DNA of 64,000 nt, taken from contig LNKV01000009.1 of assembly GCA_001465935.1 (NCBI GenBank), positions 124,001-188,000 on the forward strand, given 5' to 3'. The translations under genes and the position numbers were made by a program. The DNA comes from Clarireedia homoeocarpa (taxonomy: Eukaryota; Ascomycota; Leotiomycetes; Helotiales; Rutstroemiaceae). Within the stretch, counting starts at the first letter, position 1; each line of letters begins with the position of its first letter. Shown here one piece after another: positions 11,195 to 20,670 of this stretch. The notes below the pieces were generated by a model. The model was not told the origin of the DNA. It did no database searches and worked only from the letters and a program-made list of their open reading frames with translations.

Positions 11195-12560
11195 CTCATA
11201 TGTTAATTCCTCGGCCACACACGCCATTCTTCCCGAGTGCCAGAATCTCCTTCGGGTCCATCGCATTTTTGGTCTGCTCGTTTCGGACTTCGTCCGCGTG
11301 TTATCGTCCCATTCATGCGTACTGTACGTCTTGGCTGTCTGATCTATCGGCGTAATATGCGTATGGTATTTACCCCGCTGAGTTCGTCGGTGGTTTTGGA
11401 TGCTTTGTAGGGTTTTGGGGCGGCTTTTCTAGGGATATTTTCGGGGAAGAAGAATTTGGCGCCGGGGATCGCGCTGAAGGACTGCTTGATTGCTTGCCAC
11501 ATGACATCGCGCACGGGTTTAGGGCCGTAGAAGTTCCACTGGAGGAAGTTGGGTTTTGTGGCGATGGCGTCGAGTTAGGTTGGTCAACGTCGTAGTAGGA
11601 CTTTTAGGTGCCAATTACGCCGGCGTCGAGGAGGATTTGCCGGATGGTGGGGGGGACGTCTTGAAGGACCATTGATAGACGGAGGGGGCAGGTGACATCG
11701 ATCATATATCCTCATCTTTGGGAAAATGTGATCAGATATGGTTGGTAACCACCAGGGTTTAGCATGAGCTACGAAGGGGTTCGCGTCAGTGAGTGATCCT
11801 TGCGCAGTACTTAGATAACTGATCTACTTACCTAGATACCCATCTTCGCAACTATACCCCGATTGCTTTACGAGAGGATACCATCATTATACGGGCCGAA
11901 GCCGTAAGGGAATAGCTAGTGCCGGGTGTCAATCAACCTCGAACTCAACTTTCAGTCAAGGAGTACAGGACTAGACATACTTGACAACATTCCCCCCACG
12001 CTGTTGATCTATAACACCTTTCCACCTTAGGTTGCGTAGGATCGGGCAGCGCACCAATTCCAGTTATGATGAGCTCGTCTGTCGGCAGCACTACTTCCAA
12101 GCCGAAGTGCATCATAAAGTGGTCTATGGCATCCAGTGATCAGCGATATTCCACATTACTGTAACTTCACAGCATCACAAGCGAGTACGAAGCTCCATAG
12201 GGTATGTAACCCACACCCCTCTCGATCGAATTTCCCACGACCGAGCCACCTCTCCCGATCTGGGGGTCGATCCAAAGCTGGACTGTCCAGTTTCTTTTCC
12301 TTCAAGCAGACATCGAGCTCGAAGAATGTTACGCCGGGCTCGAGCAACGCGTATGCGCCGCCGGCGTTGACTTTCAGAACTTTATTCATGTTCTTGCCCA
12401 TGTCAAGCCCGATACTGCCGGGAGCCCTTGGCGCTGCACCTTCTTGCGCTTCGGGGACATTGCGTGGTGCGATGGTGCTGGATACGATGAATTGTCCGTA
12501 TCGAGAACATGGTACATGTCATGGGCTTCGGACGGATCAGTATGGAGTTCCTTGGTAAGC
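11195..12560 (-). pseudogene. vanillyl-alcohol-oxidase-type FAD oxidoreductase pseudogene
   Basis: Degenerate copy of a VAO/4-cresol-dehydrogenase-type flavoenzyme. Recognisable blocks appear in order on the minus strand but in different frames: AAPRAPGSIGLDMGKNMNKV and YALLEPGVTFFEL (FAD-binding half, about 12320-12460), DHFMMHFGLEVVL (about 12110), LFPYGFGPYNDG then IVAKMGI (about 11900), LNPGGYQPYLITF (about 11740), then LRLSMVLQDVP and LLDAGVIGT followed by a stop (about 11610-11690), WNFYGPKPVRDVMWQAIKQ-like sequence (about 11510), AIPGAKFFFPENIP (about 11450), and NAMDPKEILALGKNG (about 11220), the usual C-terminus. Several in-frame stops and frameshifts separate the blocks, so no working enzyme is encoded. 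The decay marks the start of a gene-poor island. Confidence 0.75.
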
Positions 12561-12629
12561 TCTTTCTCTCTTTCTCTCTCTCTCTCCCTCTCTCTCTCTC
12601 TCTTTTTCTTTCTTTCTTTTTTTTTTTTT
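12560..12629. repeat. polypyrimidine (CT)n/(CTTT)n tract
   Basis: About 70 bases of pyrimidines: CT repeats passing into CTTT and a run of T. It abuts the 5' side of the broken flavoenzyme. Confidence 0.9.
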
Positions 12630-14197
12630 GATAATGGTTACATTGATTGACTGTGCGCGTCTAGAAGCTTGTCAGCTGTATTAGGCGGGAAGCGCTTGGG
12701 GAGCTTCCTATTCGTTTCGATGAGCTTCCTAGCGCAAAGCTAGTGGCTTCGACTTGATTATTGGTTTCTTTTTCGAAAAGCTGTTGTTGGCGGATGACTA
12801 GCTAGCTACATGGTGGCGGCAGGAAAAGATGGTTGAAAGTATTTGTGTCGCAGCATGAACTGTATTTGTTCACCACAACCCGCTAGCCGAGCTGAAAAGC
12901 GGTCTTGGCAAGTGGATTACTAATCCTCGATATCGTGCCCATTTTGCTTAGAGTGTGGGCTGCGACTATCCAGGGTGACGCTTAGCAAATGAGACTTGCT
13001 TCTTTGGTGATTCTGATGTGGTTTCAAGATTCATTAGATAAGACCATTTATTATCAGGACGGGGTACTTTCTCCGTGAACCAGAGTCGCATTGGACGTCT
13101 CGGCTCTGGAGAGCGGGTGTAGATCCTCCGGCTGGCGTACATCGCCATGGTGAACTACCAGTTGTAGGAGCGAAAACAGCCTCAAGATATTGGAAAGGTA
13201 TTTGGACGCGGGGTAGTTAATGTCGATTTCAATCTCTACTTGGGAAAAGCGCTTGGTCGCTTCTATTAGCGCTAGATTACCGTGGAACTTGTACTTCATG
13301 GTGATTTGCTTTGGGCAACTAGCTTAATAATTGCTATAAGATTGTTGACCTATTGTGCTATGCCCTGTCTTTTAGAATGTTCTGCTTGCGTGAAGCAGAA
13401 GAATATTTAGACGCTAGTCATTCTGCACTGTTTCTGTCATAATCTGCATAGCTCCTCCTTGAGAACTCAGGATATGCACCTAGGTTTCCTTTTTGTCGTT
13501 CCAAGAAACCTTATCTGGGACCGCGATAGTGGTGAAAGGTCACAGCTAACAAGTGTTTACCATGCTCGTGAAACCCGATTTGAGGATATACTTGTCTCTT
13601 GTATGCTGATTGCCAACCCAAGTTGCGGGAAGTCGATCTGGCTCTGAGATCGATTAAACAGGAGCTGGAGTAGTCCGCTGCAGGTATGGCCGCCGCATCT
13701 CCTAACATACTAAGTATGTAACGGTCCCCTGAATAACGCAGATTATTTCCTGTGGGAACTGTTTGGGTCTCTGCCACCTCCTGTCCCCAGTCTTGAACGT
13801 GTCTCCACTGAGCCGGAGGCGGGAAAATTCAAAAATTTAGCTGCTTTCGATTCTTGATTCGGGACTGGGGAAGCTTTGTTCGTGTTTTCGGTTCTTAGAT
13901 GGACCCGATAAGGTACTGCTCATTGTATGATCCAAATCAAATCATTTCGTGGGGACAAGACTCGCTTCCTCCCGTATTTATACTCTGTATCATTTTATAG
14001 AGATAATTTCTTTCTTATTCCTTGGACTAGAGTGGGTTACAAGAGTTAAAAATGAGTACAGACTACCAGCCGCCTTGTGACAATTCACGTCAAAGTTTTG
14101 GTTTTCTAAACGATGCAGAATAGAGACAGAATCTGATATTGACCTCCCTTGGCCGGAAGCCAGGTGCAGATGTCAAACACTTGTCCTTCTTCGATAA
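12630..14197. other. gene-poor stretch, no supported gene
   Basis: Open frames at 12966-13299 and 13459-13777 are short, overlap on opposite strands and carry no motif I recognise. They may be further decayed remnants. Nothing firm can be annotated. Confidence 0.45.
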
Positions 14198-14264
14198 TGT
14201 GAAAAATCCGAAGGTGACACCACTTCTAGAGAAGTGACAATTCGGGCTTATATTTGGTTTCACA
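14198..14264 (-). repeat. 67-base terminal repeat with adjoining polypurine tract
   Basis: Read on the minus strand it begins TGTGAAACC and ends TTTTTCACA, with the core CACTTCTCTAGAAGTG, itself a hairpin. Immediately before its TG, minus-strand 14275-14265 is TGAGGGGGGTA, the position and composition of a polypurine tract. The related copies are at 14942-15004 (opposite orientation) and 19128-19189 (same orientation). This looks like a very short 3' LTR; a transposon inverted repeat is the alternative. Confidence 0.55.
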
Positions 14265-14941
14265 TACCCCCCTCAGAGTGTAAACTCTGCAAGCGTGTCT
14301 AATTGGGTAGACCAGGGTTAGTAAGCAGTGTTGTCAGTAGTATGCCCGTGCAATAAATGCATGCCCACTGTGTGCGCCAGTATAATAATAGATCCTGTGT
14401 AGTTTGTGATATCGAAACGGATAGGGTAAACCGTTTTATATCCTCACAAACCGTACGGACGGGCGGTGCACTATTTTGAGGGAGCGGAGGTTGCCAAGTG
14501 TTATGTAGTCGTTGCGGGAATTCTTCGCTCTACAGATTCATCAGTGGGCGTACTGTTGAAGGTACAGCAGGTTGACACGTAGAATAGTGTCCGTAGGCTT
14601 AAACGGATTTAAAAGTAAAAGTAAGATTAGTAAACTTAGGATTGCTTGTGCTTGATCTAATTATTCTAACTCTATTTTACAGTGGTAAAGGACCCCTTAT
14701 TTATAGCCCTTCAGGCATCGCCCCAGTGTTGGCATATGGCCATATAGAGGCCTCATTCCAACATTGCCTCCTCCTTCAGGCTTGTATTGCCTCCTTCAGG
14801 TCTATTGGGCCTATATTGGCCTGGTAGGCACCAACACGTACTAACTATGTTACTATCCGACCAACTCTCAAACTTAGACATTTAACGGACAATCAGATAA
14901 TGAGTTAACGATGTTCGAATTATACTCAAACAGTCGGAAAC

Positions 14942-15004
14942 TGTGAGATATATCAGCCCAAATTGTCACTTCTCTAGAAGTGGCGTCACTTTTGGGATTT
15001 CACA
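14942..15004 (+). repeat. 63-base terminal repeat, plus orientation
   Basis: TGTGAGATA ... GGGATTTCACA with the shared core TTGTCACTTCTCTAGAAGTG. Inverted relative to the copies at 14198 and 19128. It ends 24 bases from the stop codon of the DUF7924 ORF. Confidence 0.7.
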
Positions 15005-15027
15005 GAAACCCAAGGAATATTTAGTTT

Positions 15028-16668
15028 TCACTTTGCTGAATTCCCTCGCTGTCTTTTCGAAACTTGGGTAAAGGAGGTGTCTGGCGAAACAACCCCAATG
15101 TTTGAATGACTATCATCTCCAGTTTGAGATGCCGATTCCGAGAAGGAATGCGAAAGATGATGAGATTCCAAACCCTGCGAGAGTCTAGAATCTTGCGGAA
15201 GCGATGCAACGTCAAAATCTATATCGGCAGGAAGGTCATCAAGGGCCGAACAGAGTCGTTTGAAGTGAGTTGGTACCCATATATCATAAATGCTTTTGAT
15301 GAACTTATACGTTGTCCACTTATCTTTCCCATTCAAGTCCTGGAAGTTGAGTCGGCGGATTGGATGGCGGTAGAATTCAGTTTTAGGCCCATCGATAGCA
15401 GCGTAGTGGCCGTATATTCGGACTGACTCATGATCGTGCGAGACTGAGAAGGCAAGGATCTCGCGATGGATTTCCTTTTCGCGTTTTACAAGCCGGAAAA
15501 GTTCGACCACAGCTCTCACTGCAAGTGTCATGCTATGCGCATTTTGTCGGTCTGCAATATCCAGCGCTGAATTGCCGCATTTTACTTCACATGAGAGAAA
15601 TGGGAAGTACATATAACAGGTAGCCATAAAGAAGGATTGATCGCCAAAAAGAAAGTCGCCAATAAAGGGCGCAAGTTTGTTTCGCTGCTCCTCCGTAAAT
15701 GCATTTCGCTTGAACCCCACAGAGTAGTCAGGTTGCGGACGAGTCCCAGTCAGAGGAACAGAGTTATTCCACCCTTCATTGACACTTTCGATCAGATACC
15801 GGAGGTGTTTCGGGCCATCCTTCGCGCTGCGTATAGCTAGCGACTGAGCAGAAGGGACAATTAACCGAGATATATCTTGGATAACCTTGGCTTCGTTTCG
15901 ATTTTGCAGCATTTCACAGGTATCCTCGAAAAAGTCGTCCTCAAATATAGAATCCTTAGGTATCACTTGCTCCGTCTCTAGCAAGGTCCGATAAATGTCT
16001 TCACTATCTTTGGTGATATCCTTTTCGTTGTCTCCCACATATTTGCCCATGTGACTGCCTTTCGTTGCAAGTAAAATATTATAACGGTTATCTCTATAGG
16101 GAGCGCTCTTCTCATCTCTCGGCTTCTGATCGCTGGGCGTGGTAGAGCTTGCTGCAAGGGAACCCGAATCTGAGCGTTTCCGACGCAGAAAAGCCGCCGG
16201 CTTCTTTCTGAGCAGATGGCTCGTAGTATCCGGCTCGAAATATTCCTTAGGCCAAATTCGGTTGTTCCGCCAATAATCAATAGGATCAACAGAAGCCTCA
16301 GAATTGTCAAACTGGTTTTTTTGATCATCCGGCCTCGCAGCGGTGATATCTGCAGATACTCGCAATCGCTTTGCAGATATCTCTGCGATGTCGCTTAAAG
16401 AATCTTCTTGTTCGCGCAATCGTTTTCGATACCCGGGCTGTTTCTGATCAGCTGGAGCCAGTTGGTAGAGGGATACGACACCACATACTATTTCCTGCTC
16501 CGTCTTCTTTGTTGCGAGAGACACCTGCTGTTTAGTATTCCCATTAGCAGGGTCTGAATAGGCGCTTCGGCGGAGGAGAGTTTGCTCGCGGTAAGGCATT
16601 TCGACGTCTTGTGCATGTGTTGGCGCATTCAGTGGTGGAGAAAAGAGGATGCTTAGCGGGCAATGCAC
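15028..16668 (-). CDS. DUF7924-family protein, PD-(D/E)XK-like
   Basis: Single-exon ORF of 546 residues (523 if translation starts at Met24, 16599). The N-terminal 300 residues are polar and Lys/Arg-rich, with possible nuclear localisation runs (KRLREQ, LRRKRS). The C-terminal 240 residues match the conserved block of a large fungal family known to me as DUF7924: GTRPQPDYSVGF, then FPFLSCEVKCGNSALDIADR and QNAHSMTLAVRAVVELFRLV, FSVSHDHESVRIYGHY, and FKRLCSALDDLP. Asp314, Glu361-Val-Lys363 and Gln375 have the spacing of a PD-(D/E)XK nuclease centre; nuclease activity is an inference. The ORF is intact although it lies between retroelement terminal repeats. Role unknown. Confidence 0.75.
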   Translation of the reverse strand: MHCPLSILFSPPLNAPTHAQDVEMPYREQTLLRRSAYSDPANGNTKQQVSLATKKTEQEIVCGVVSLYQLAPADQKQPGYRKRLREQEDSLSDIAEISAKRLRVSADITAARPDDQKNQFDNSEASVDPIDYWRNNRIWPKEYFEPDTTSHLLRKKPAAFLRRKRSDSGSLAASSTTPSDQKPRDEKSAPYRDNRYNILLATKGSHMGKYVGDNEKDITKDSEDIYRTLLETEQVIPKDSIFEDDFFEDTCEMLQNRNEAKVIQDISRLIVPSAQSLAIRSAKDGPKHLRYLIESVNEGWNNSVPLTGTRPQPDYSVGFKRNAFTEEQRNKLAPFIGDFLFGDQSFFMATCYMYFPFLSCEVKCGNSALDIADRQNAHSMTLAVRAVVELFRLVKREKEIHREILAFSVSHDHESVRIYGHYAAIDGPKTEFYRHPIRRLNFQDLNGKDKWTTYKFIKSIYDIWVPTHFKRLCSALDDLPADIDFDVASLPQDSRLSQGLESHHLSHSFSESASQTGDDSHSNIGVVSPDTSFTQVSKRQRGNSAK

Positions 16669-17385
16669 TAAGCTCTTTGGGTATAGTGTCCGAGCTTTAG
16701 CAGCAAGCGTGGGTCAAGAACAGGGAACTGCGACAAGGTACTTCGCGGCTCGTGTCTTACCACGTAATCCTACCTCATGCCGAAGCAAAGTACCCTGAAA
16801 AAGATAAGTGTTATAGAGATCCCGGATAGATGAAAAAATTTGTACAGCACGTGGCGATGCAACCAATTGATAGTGCTCCAGCTTTCAGAGGCAAAAGTAT
16901 GTCTCATTTTATTCTAAAGTATTTCTAACTACTATTCGTACAGAAAGTTAAAAACGAAATCCAAATAAATGTACTGCTCGCATAAAAGATAAAAAACGAA
17001 ATCTAAATGAATATCCCTCCTTACATTTACCCCGCATCTTCATACACCCTCCTTACATCTACCCCGCCGCTCCCCATCAATGTAGAAAGGCCAACTCTTC
17101 ATAAACGAAGAGAATGCTCTACGGGGCCCAGCAGTAGTAACTGCTGATAGCATTGTTGACTTGAGCGAATTCAGAGGTAGCGAGGTTAGAGTAGCCCGAG
17201 CTGAAGCAACCAAAATGGCCCTCTGAATCAGAGGCATTCAATGCGCTTTTGGAATATTAGCAAATATTCCAAAAGCGGGTTTCCATCCACAAAAGGTTCA
17301 CCATGCATTGACGACTTAAACAATTCCCATTCCTTCCTTATTTCCACAACTTCCATTGACTCCTGCCCACGACTTCGAGCAAGAG
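16669..17385. other. repeat-rich spacer between DUF7924 ORF and gag remnant
   Basis: No gene is supported. It contains two pairs of imperfect direct repeats: 16946-16971 with 16987-17012 (AAAAACGAAATC core) and 17013-17034 with 17045-17067 (CCTCCTTACAT core). It also has two adjoining perfect hairpins at 17220-17277. Confidence 0.55.
17220..17277. repeat. two adjacent perfect inverted repeats
   Basis: The first has 7-base arms, CCTCTGA at 17220-17226 and TCAGAGG at 17228-17234. The second has 15-base arms, CGCTTTTGGAATATT at 17244-17258 and its complement at 17263-17277, with a 4-base loop. Neither lies in a supported gene. Confidence 0.85.
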
Positions 17386-17601
17386 TTACTCTTTTCCCGA
17401 CGTCTCATCGTCGGTACTGTCCTCGTCCGAGCCTGTGGCTTCTTGGACCTTGGCCGATCTTGCCTTCTTTGGTCTCTTGGACTCTTCTTGGCTCGGGGGC
17501 TTTGCTGGCGCAAGCTGGCAATTAGAGAGCATATAGCCCTTCTTGCCACAGCGGAAACAAGCGTTTGCTTCCCTCCTCCTTTCCAGTTCATCTTTGGATA
17601 C

Positions 17602-18432
17602 TGTTGGTACGACTGGGTAGTCGTACACAGAAAGTGATATCACGTGGGGAAGCTCGAGGGTTACACGTAACACCCGGAATCACGTGCAAAGCGTGGGTCC
17701 AGTGTTGTTTGTGTAAATCGTCTTTCAGGAATCTAGCAGCATTGAACGCAGTCACTTCGCCCACCGACTCAGACTTGACCGGAGCCTCGTCCGAATCGCT
17801 CTCGCCGTGCTCATCACCCTCATTATCAGGATCGTCCGACGAGCTGTCGGACGGAACCTCGACAATTACACGGCAACGAGCACCGTGATCCCGCCACTTG
17901 CAATTGCCGCAAGCGCTGTTCCAGTGTCCAGCAAGCCGGACACAGGTCGGGAAAGGCGTAAAGCCTCGCCTGCGACACTCATTGCAGCCACCAGGGACGA
18001 GAGTGCCTCTGCTCTGAATGAGCACAGCATTTATGTACGAAGGACGCATCGTAAGGAGCTGTGTGTCTTGGATGCGGTCTCGTACGAAGGCCACATCCTG
18101 TCCTGGCATAGCCAAGACTGTTCGTTGCATGCCATTGTGGACATACCCCCGAAGCTGCTGCCCACCTACGAGGAGGAGGGGGTAGCCCAAGGGCGGTGCT
18201 CCCGGAGCGGCGACGCCGGCGGCGGTGAATGGAACGAGTCTGCGTACGACACAACCAATTAGCTATCTACATTTGGTCACCGGAGTTGACTTTCTTTTAC
18301 CCGTTATACGGGCATTGCATGTACGTGTTGGATATGCCGCATTTGCCCTGGGTTCCGGCCGGGCCGGCCGGAGCCATTTGCAGTCCGGAGTTATTTGCAG
18401 TCCGGAGCCATTTGCGGTCCATTATCCACACA
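17602..18432 (-). mobile_element. 831-base insertion with 5-bp target duplication
   Basis: The sequence gatac occurs at 17597-17601 and again at 18433-18437, exactly flanking a unit that begins TGTTGGT and ends CCACACA on the plus strand. TG...CA ends and a 5-base duplication are characteristic of an LTR (solo LTR) or a small LTR-like element. Removing the unit plus one gatac restores the gag frame through Lys-Trp-Val-Ser-Lys-Asp. Near the 18432 end it has three tandem copies of a 17-base unit (GAGCCATTTGCAGTCCG type) at 18371-18420, and it contains a DUF3716-like ORF. Confidence 0.7.
17614..18190 (-). CDS. DUF3716-like Cys-rich ORF inside the insertion
   Basis: Minus-strand open frame of about 190 residues, counted to the insertion boundary; the frame itself runs on into flanking gag and stops at 17588. 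It contains MRPSYINAVLIQSRGTLV, then a Cys-rich block: CNEC, then PTCVRLAG, then ACGNCKWRDHGARC. The spacing C-x2-C, C, C-x2-C, C resembles the fungal DUF3716 domain. An acidic Ser/Asp linker follows (SSSDDPDNEGDEHGE). Coding status is doubtful because the whole ORF lies in a transposable insertion. It may be a captured host fragment or the element's own ORF. Function unknown. Confidence 0.4.
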
Positions 18433-19116
18433 GATACCCATTTGGCTCTTTCCCGAGCAGCTTTCGCCACACGGGTCGTAGTCGAGGACTCCCAGTCCAT
18501 TTCGTCAGAGCGGGAGAGTCTTGAGGAGGAAGAGGCTCCTTGCCCATTGGTCGAGTACGAGACGCGTTGGCCTTTCTCGAGTTTTATCACTACTCCGAGG
18601 TTGTCCGCCGTTTTTCGTACTATAGCCACGTAGTCGCTATATTGTGAAGGAATTGCGAAGGGAATCAAGAGCCTTTGGAGCTCTGCAGACAGAGCGTTCC
18701 TCAGATAGTTGATTTTGCCAGCTTCGTCATCTGAGTGCCTTTCCCGACGAAGAAGATAATTATTCCTTTGAAGTCGTTGAGACTGTGAGTGCGAACATTG
18801 GTGTACACACTCTGGGTAAAGTCGTCGGCGAATTCATGTTGAAAGGAGTAGTAAAGAAGTTGTTGTCGCGAATGATGTCCGCTTCTTTGTTGTCCGCTTT
18901 CAAGGCTCGACGCTCGAGCTTGTGCAAGTGCTTGGTTGTAGGTTCCTGGGAGACTTTCAATCGCGGAAGGGGAAAAACTTGTCTTAAAGGCGGGGTAAAG
19001 TACCAGTTGCTTGCGGAGTACGATACTACTCTGTGTCGCTCTTCCCTCTCGAGTGTATCAGTAACTTTCTTTCCAGCGTTTCGAGTTCGAAAACGTTGCG
19101 GAATTCTCAAAAGAGA

Positions 19117-19127
19117 GGGCTCATAAC
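19117..19127 (-). other. primer-binding-site-like sequence
   Basis: Minus strand GTTATGAGCCC directly follows the CA end of the 19128 repeat. It is complementary to GGGCTCATAAC, the anticodon stem-loop of eukaryotic initiator tRNA-Met, the half-tRNA primer used by copia-type retrotransposons. Confidence 0.5.
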
Positions 19128-19189
19128 TGTGAAAACTCCAAAAGTGACGCCACTTCTAGAGAAGTGACAATTACGGCTTATAGTTCACC
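19128..19189 (-). repeat. 62-base terminal repeat (putative 5' LTR)
   Basis: Same core as the 14198 copy (TTGTCACTTCTCTAGAAGTG), ending TTTTCACA on the minus strand and followed by the primer-binding-like sequence. The start is degenerate (GGTGAACT instead of TGTGAAACC). With 14198-14264 it could bound a 5-kb minus-oriented element, but the flanks show no matching target duplication. Confidence 0.55.
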
Positions 19190-19801
19190 CGAGGTAATTG
19201 ATCGCGATGTGTTCTTTTGTCTCGATTGGCAAGAAAAGTGTTGGATGCATGATGCTTCAATGAATGTGCACTGCGAGTTCGGCGACTGCCTTCGATGATG
19301 TTTGATGGGTCTAAATCGCTGCTGACCTAGTGTCTCTTGCAGCAATTTTATATAAGTGTTGTTGATTAGCTGGGAGATCACTTCCAGCTTATTGATCTGA
19401 TTATAGTATCGTGAGAGTTGAACATCTTTAAATCGTTGGTAGCTCATTTTGTACTCTTCTTTTTGGTCCTGGCTAAGAGCCGTGAAAGTAGTAGCATTAT
19501 CCTGGAAGTCGCTATATTCTGGTGGTTGGGGTTCGGATGGTTGTCTTGGTTCTTGTACAATATCTGGGTTAATTAAATCCCAGACATTGTAACCAGTGAC
19601 TGCAATGGACTTGATATTGGCAATCCAGTATTTCCAGTCATCTGATGATTCGAGAATTCTGGAGGTGCTGTTACTGTTTCCTCCCGCTATGTTTGTGATC
19701 GCGATCTGATTGTTGAGTTCGAAATGAGGTCCTTGTGTCGTTGCGTAGTAGACACAGCTGGCAAGCCGTGTTCGAAGTGTTGGATCAAAAGTTAGGTTCA
19801 A
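19190..19801 (-). pseudogene. truncated copia-like gag
   Basis: Minus-strand open frame with the features of a fungal copia polyprotein N-terminus: ILESSDDWKYWIANIKSIAV, then YNVWDLINPD, a Pro-rich PSEPQPPEYSDF segment, LSQDQKEEYKMSYQRFKD and a helical region ending near LLQETLGQQRFRP. The frame runs into the terminal repeat at 19189 and stops there, so protease, integrase and RT parts are missing. The first Met (19801) lies just inside a TCTCACA end at 19819. Confidence 0.6.
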
Positions 19802-19818
19802 AAAAATGGGTTCTCAAC

Positions 19819-20670
19819 TGTGAGAATTCGAGCTCTTGGAGAAGTAATTGCATTGGAAATGAACTGATTGATTCATCCCAAGAGAGCAGTTCAAGTAGCA
19901 GTTTCATCTACAAAAACAAAGAGATACATATCAGATTGCAAAACAATATTCATTAATCAAGCCCTGGACGTACCCGCAGTCTTCCCTCAATTTTAGAAAA
20001 TGTCTCCAAAAAGTACCAAATACCAAACTTAAAGCAAAAGTCTCGTAGATAGGTAGTCCAAGGAAAGTCTCGAAGAATCAAAATCGCGACCGGATGTTAT
20101 TCTTGCTTCACTGTCCACACTTGTTCGCTCTGGGTTGAGTCTCGACAAGCTCTAGCATTTATTTTTGAAGCGGATGTTTTTTTATTCAACAGCATACTGT
20201 ATGTAACAAAGGAAACAAAGGAAAACAACAAGGTAGAATGAAACAGAGAAAGCATCTCACAGAGCTTCCCAACATTAAGCCGCTATCAATCAAGTTTCTC
20301 CCAACTTATGGAGGCCATGATGGAAGGCTTAAATGAGATGCCGAATTGATAGCAAACAGGAAGAAAATATTTGAAGCAGAAAAAAGCTTTTCATAGACAG
20401 AAACTAGCGTGGTGCGCTAACAGCGGCTAAGCTTAACTAATTTCCATTAGTCAATACTCACACATCTCTCAGCCTCGCAAGCAAGGCACCAGCGGGTCAT
20501 CGAAGCCTTCGACTCTAATCATTCCGACTTAGATCTAGAAAAGCGATAATTTACAAGCAACAACAAGAGAACCCCGCGCTACCGCTTGCGGCGCATAAAA
20601 ATGGCGAGTCTTTTTTCTTTCTATTCAGTCTCCGCGAGCAAACGAAATCAAGCTAACATACACCCTCTAG
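19819..20670. other. putative copia LTR edge and spacer
   Basis: On the minus strand the sequence up to 19819 ends CTCGAATTCTCACA and is followed by GTTGAGAACCCA, a degenerate version of the primer-binding-like GTTATGAGCCC. This fits the 3' edge of a 5' LTR of the copia-like remnant. The outer edge of that LTR cannot be located. The remainder to 20670 is spacer with the promoter and unresolved first exon of the EF-hand gene. Confidence 0.4.

Larger units (their letters stand above)
14198..15004. mobile_element. 807-base unit bounded by inverted 63-67-base repeats
   Basis: The two ends are inverted copies of the same 63-67-base repeat. The interior holds no ORF of note; it contains CCTTCAGG-type direct repeats at about 14762-14802. 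No target-site duplication is visible (flanks gataa and gaaac). It could be a MITE-like element, or two retroelement termini that happen to face each other. Confidence 0.45.
17386..19110 (-). pseudogene. retrotransposon gag remnant, interrupted
   Basis: Degenerate nucleocapsid/gag ORF on the minus strand. The 5' part (19110-18760) is shifted in frame from the middle part (about 18790-18438), which reads LRRERHSDDEAGKINYLRN, LIPFAIPSQYSDYVAIVRKT and DEMDWESSTT, all typical of fungal retroelement gag. After the insertion at 17602-18432 is removed, RAKWVS joins in frame to KDELERRREANACFRCGKKG, giving a zinc knuckle CX2CX4YX4C in which the usual His is Tyr. The frame ends at 17386 after an acidic tail. 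No protease, reverse transcriptase or integrase is seen, so the element is non-autonomous or truncated. Confidence 0.65.

Noticed and set aside
12660..13300. Possible further pseudogene with frames on both strands
   Set aside because: Protein-like pieces on both strands, none matching a family; cannot be supported.
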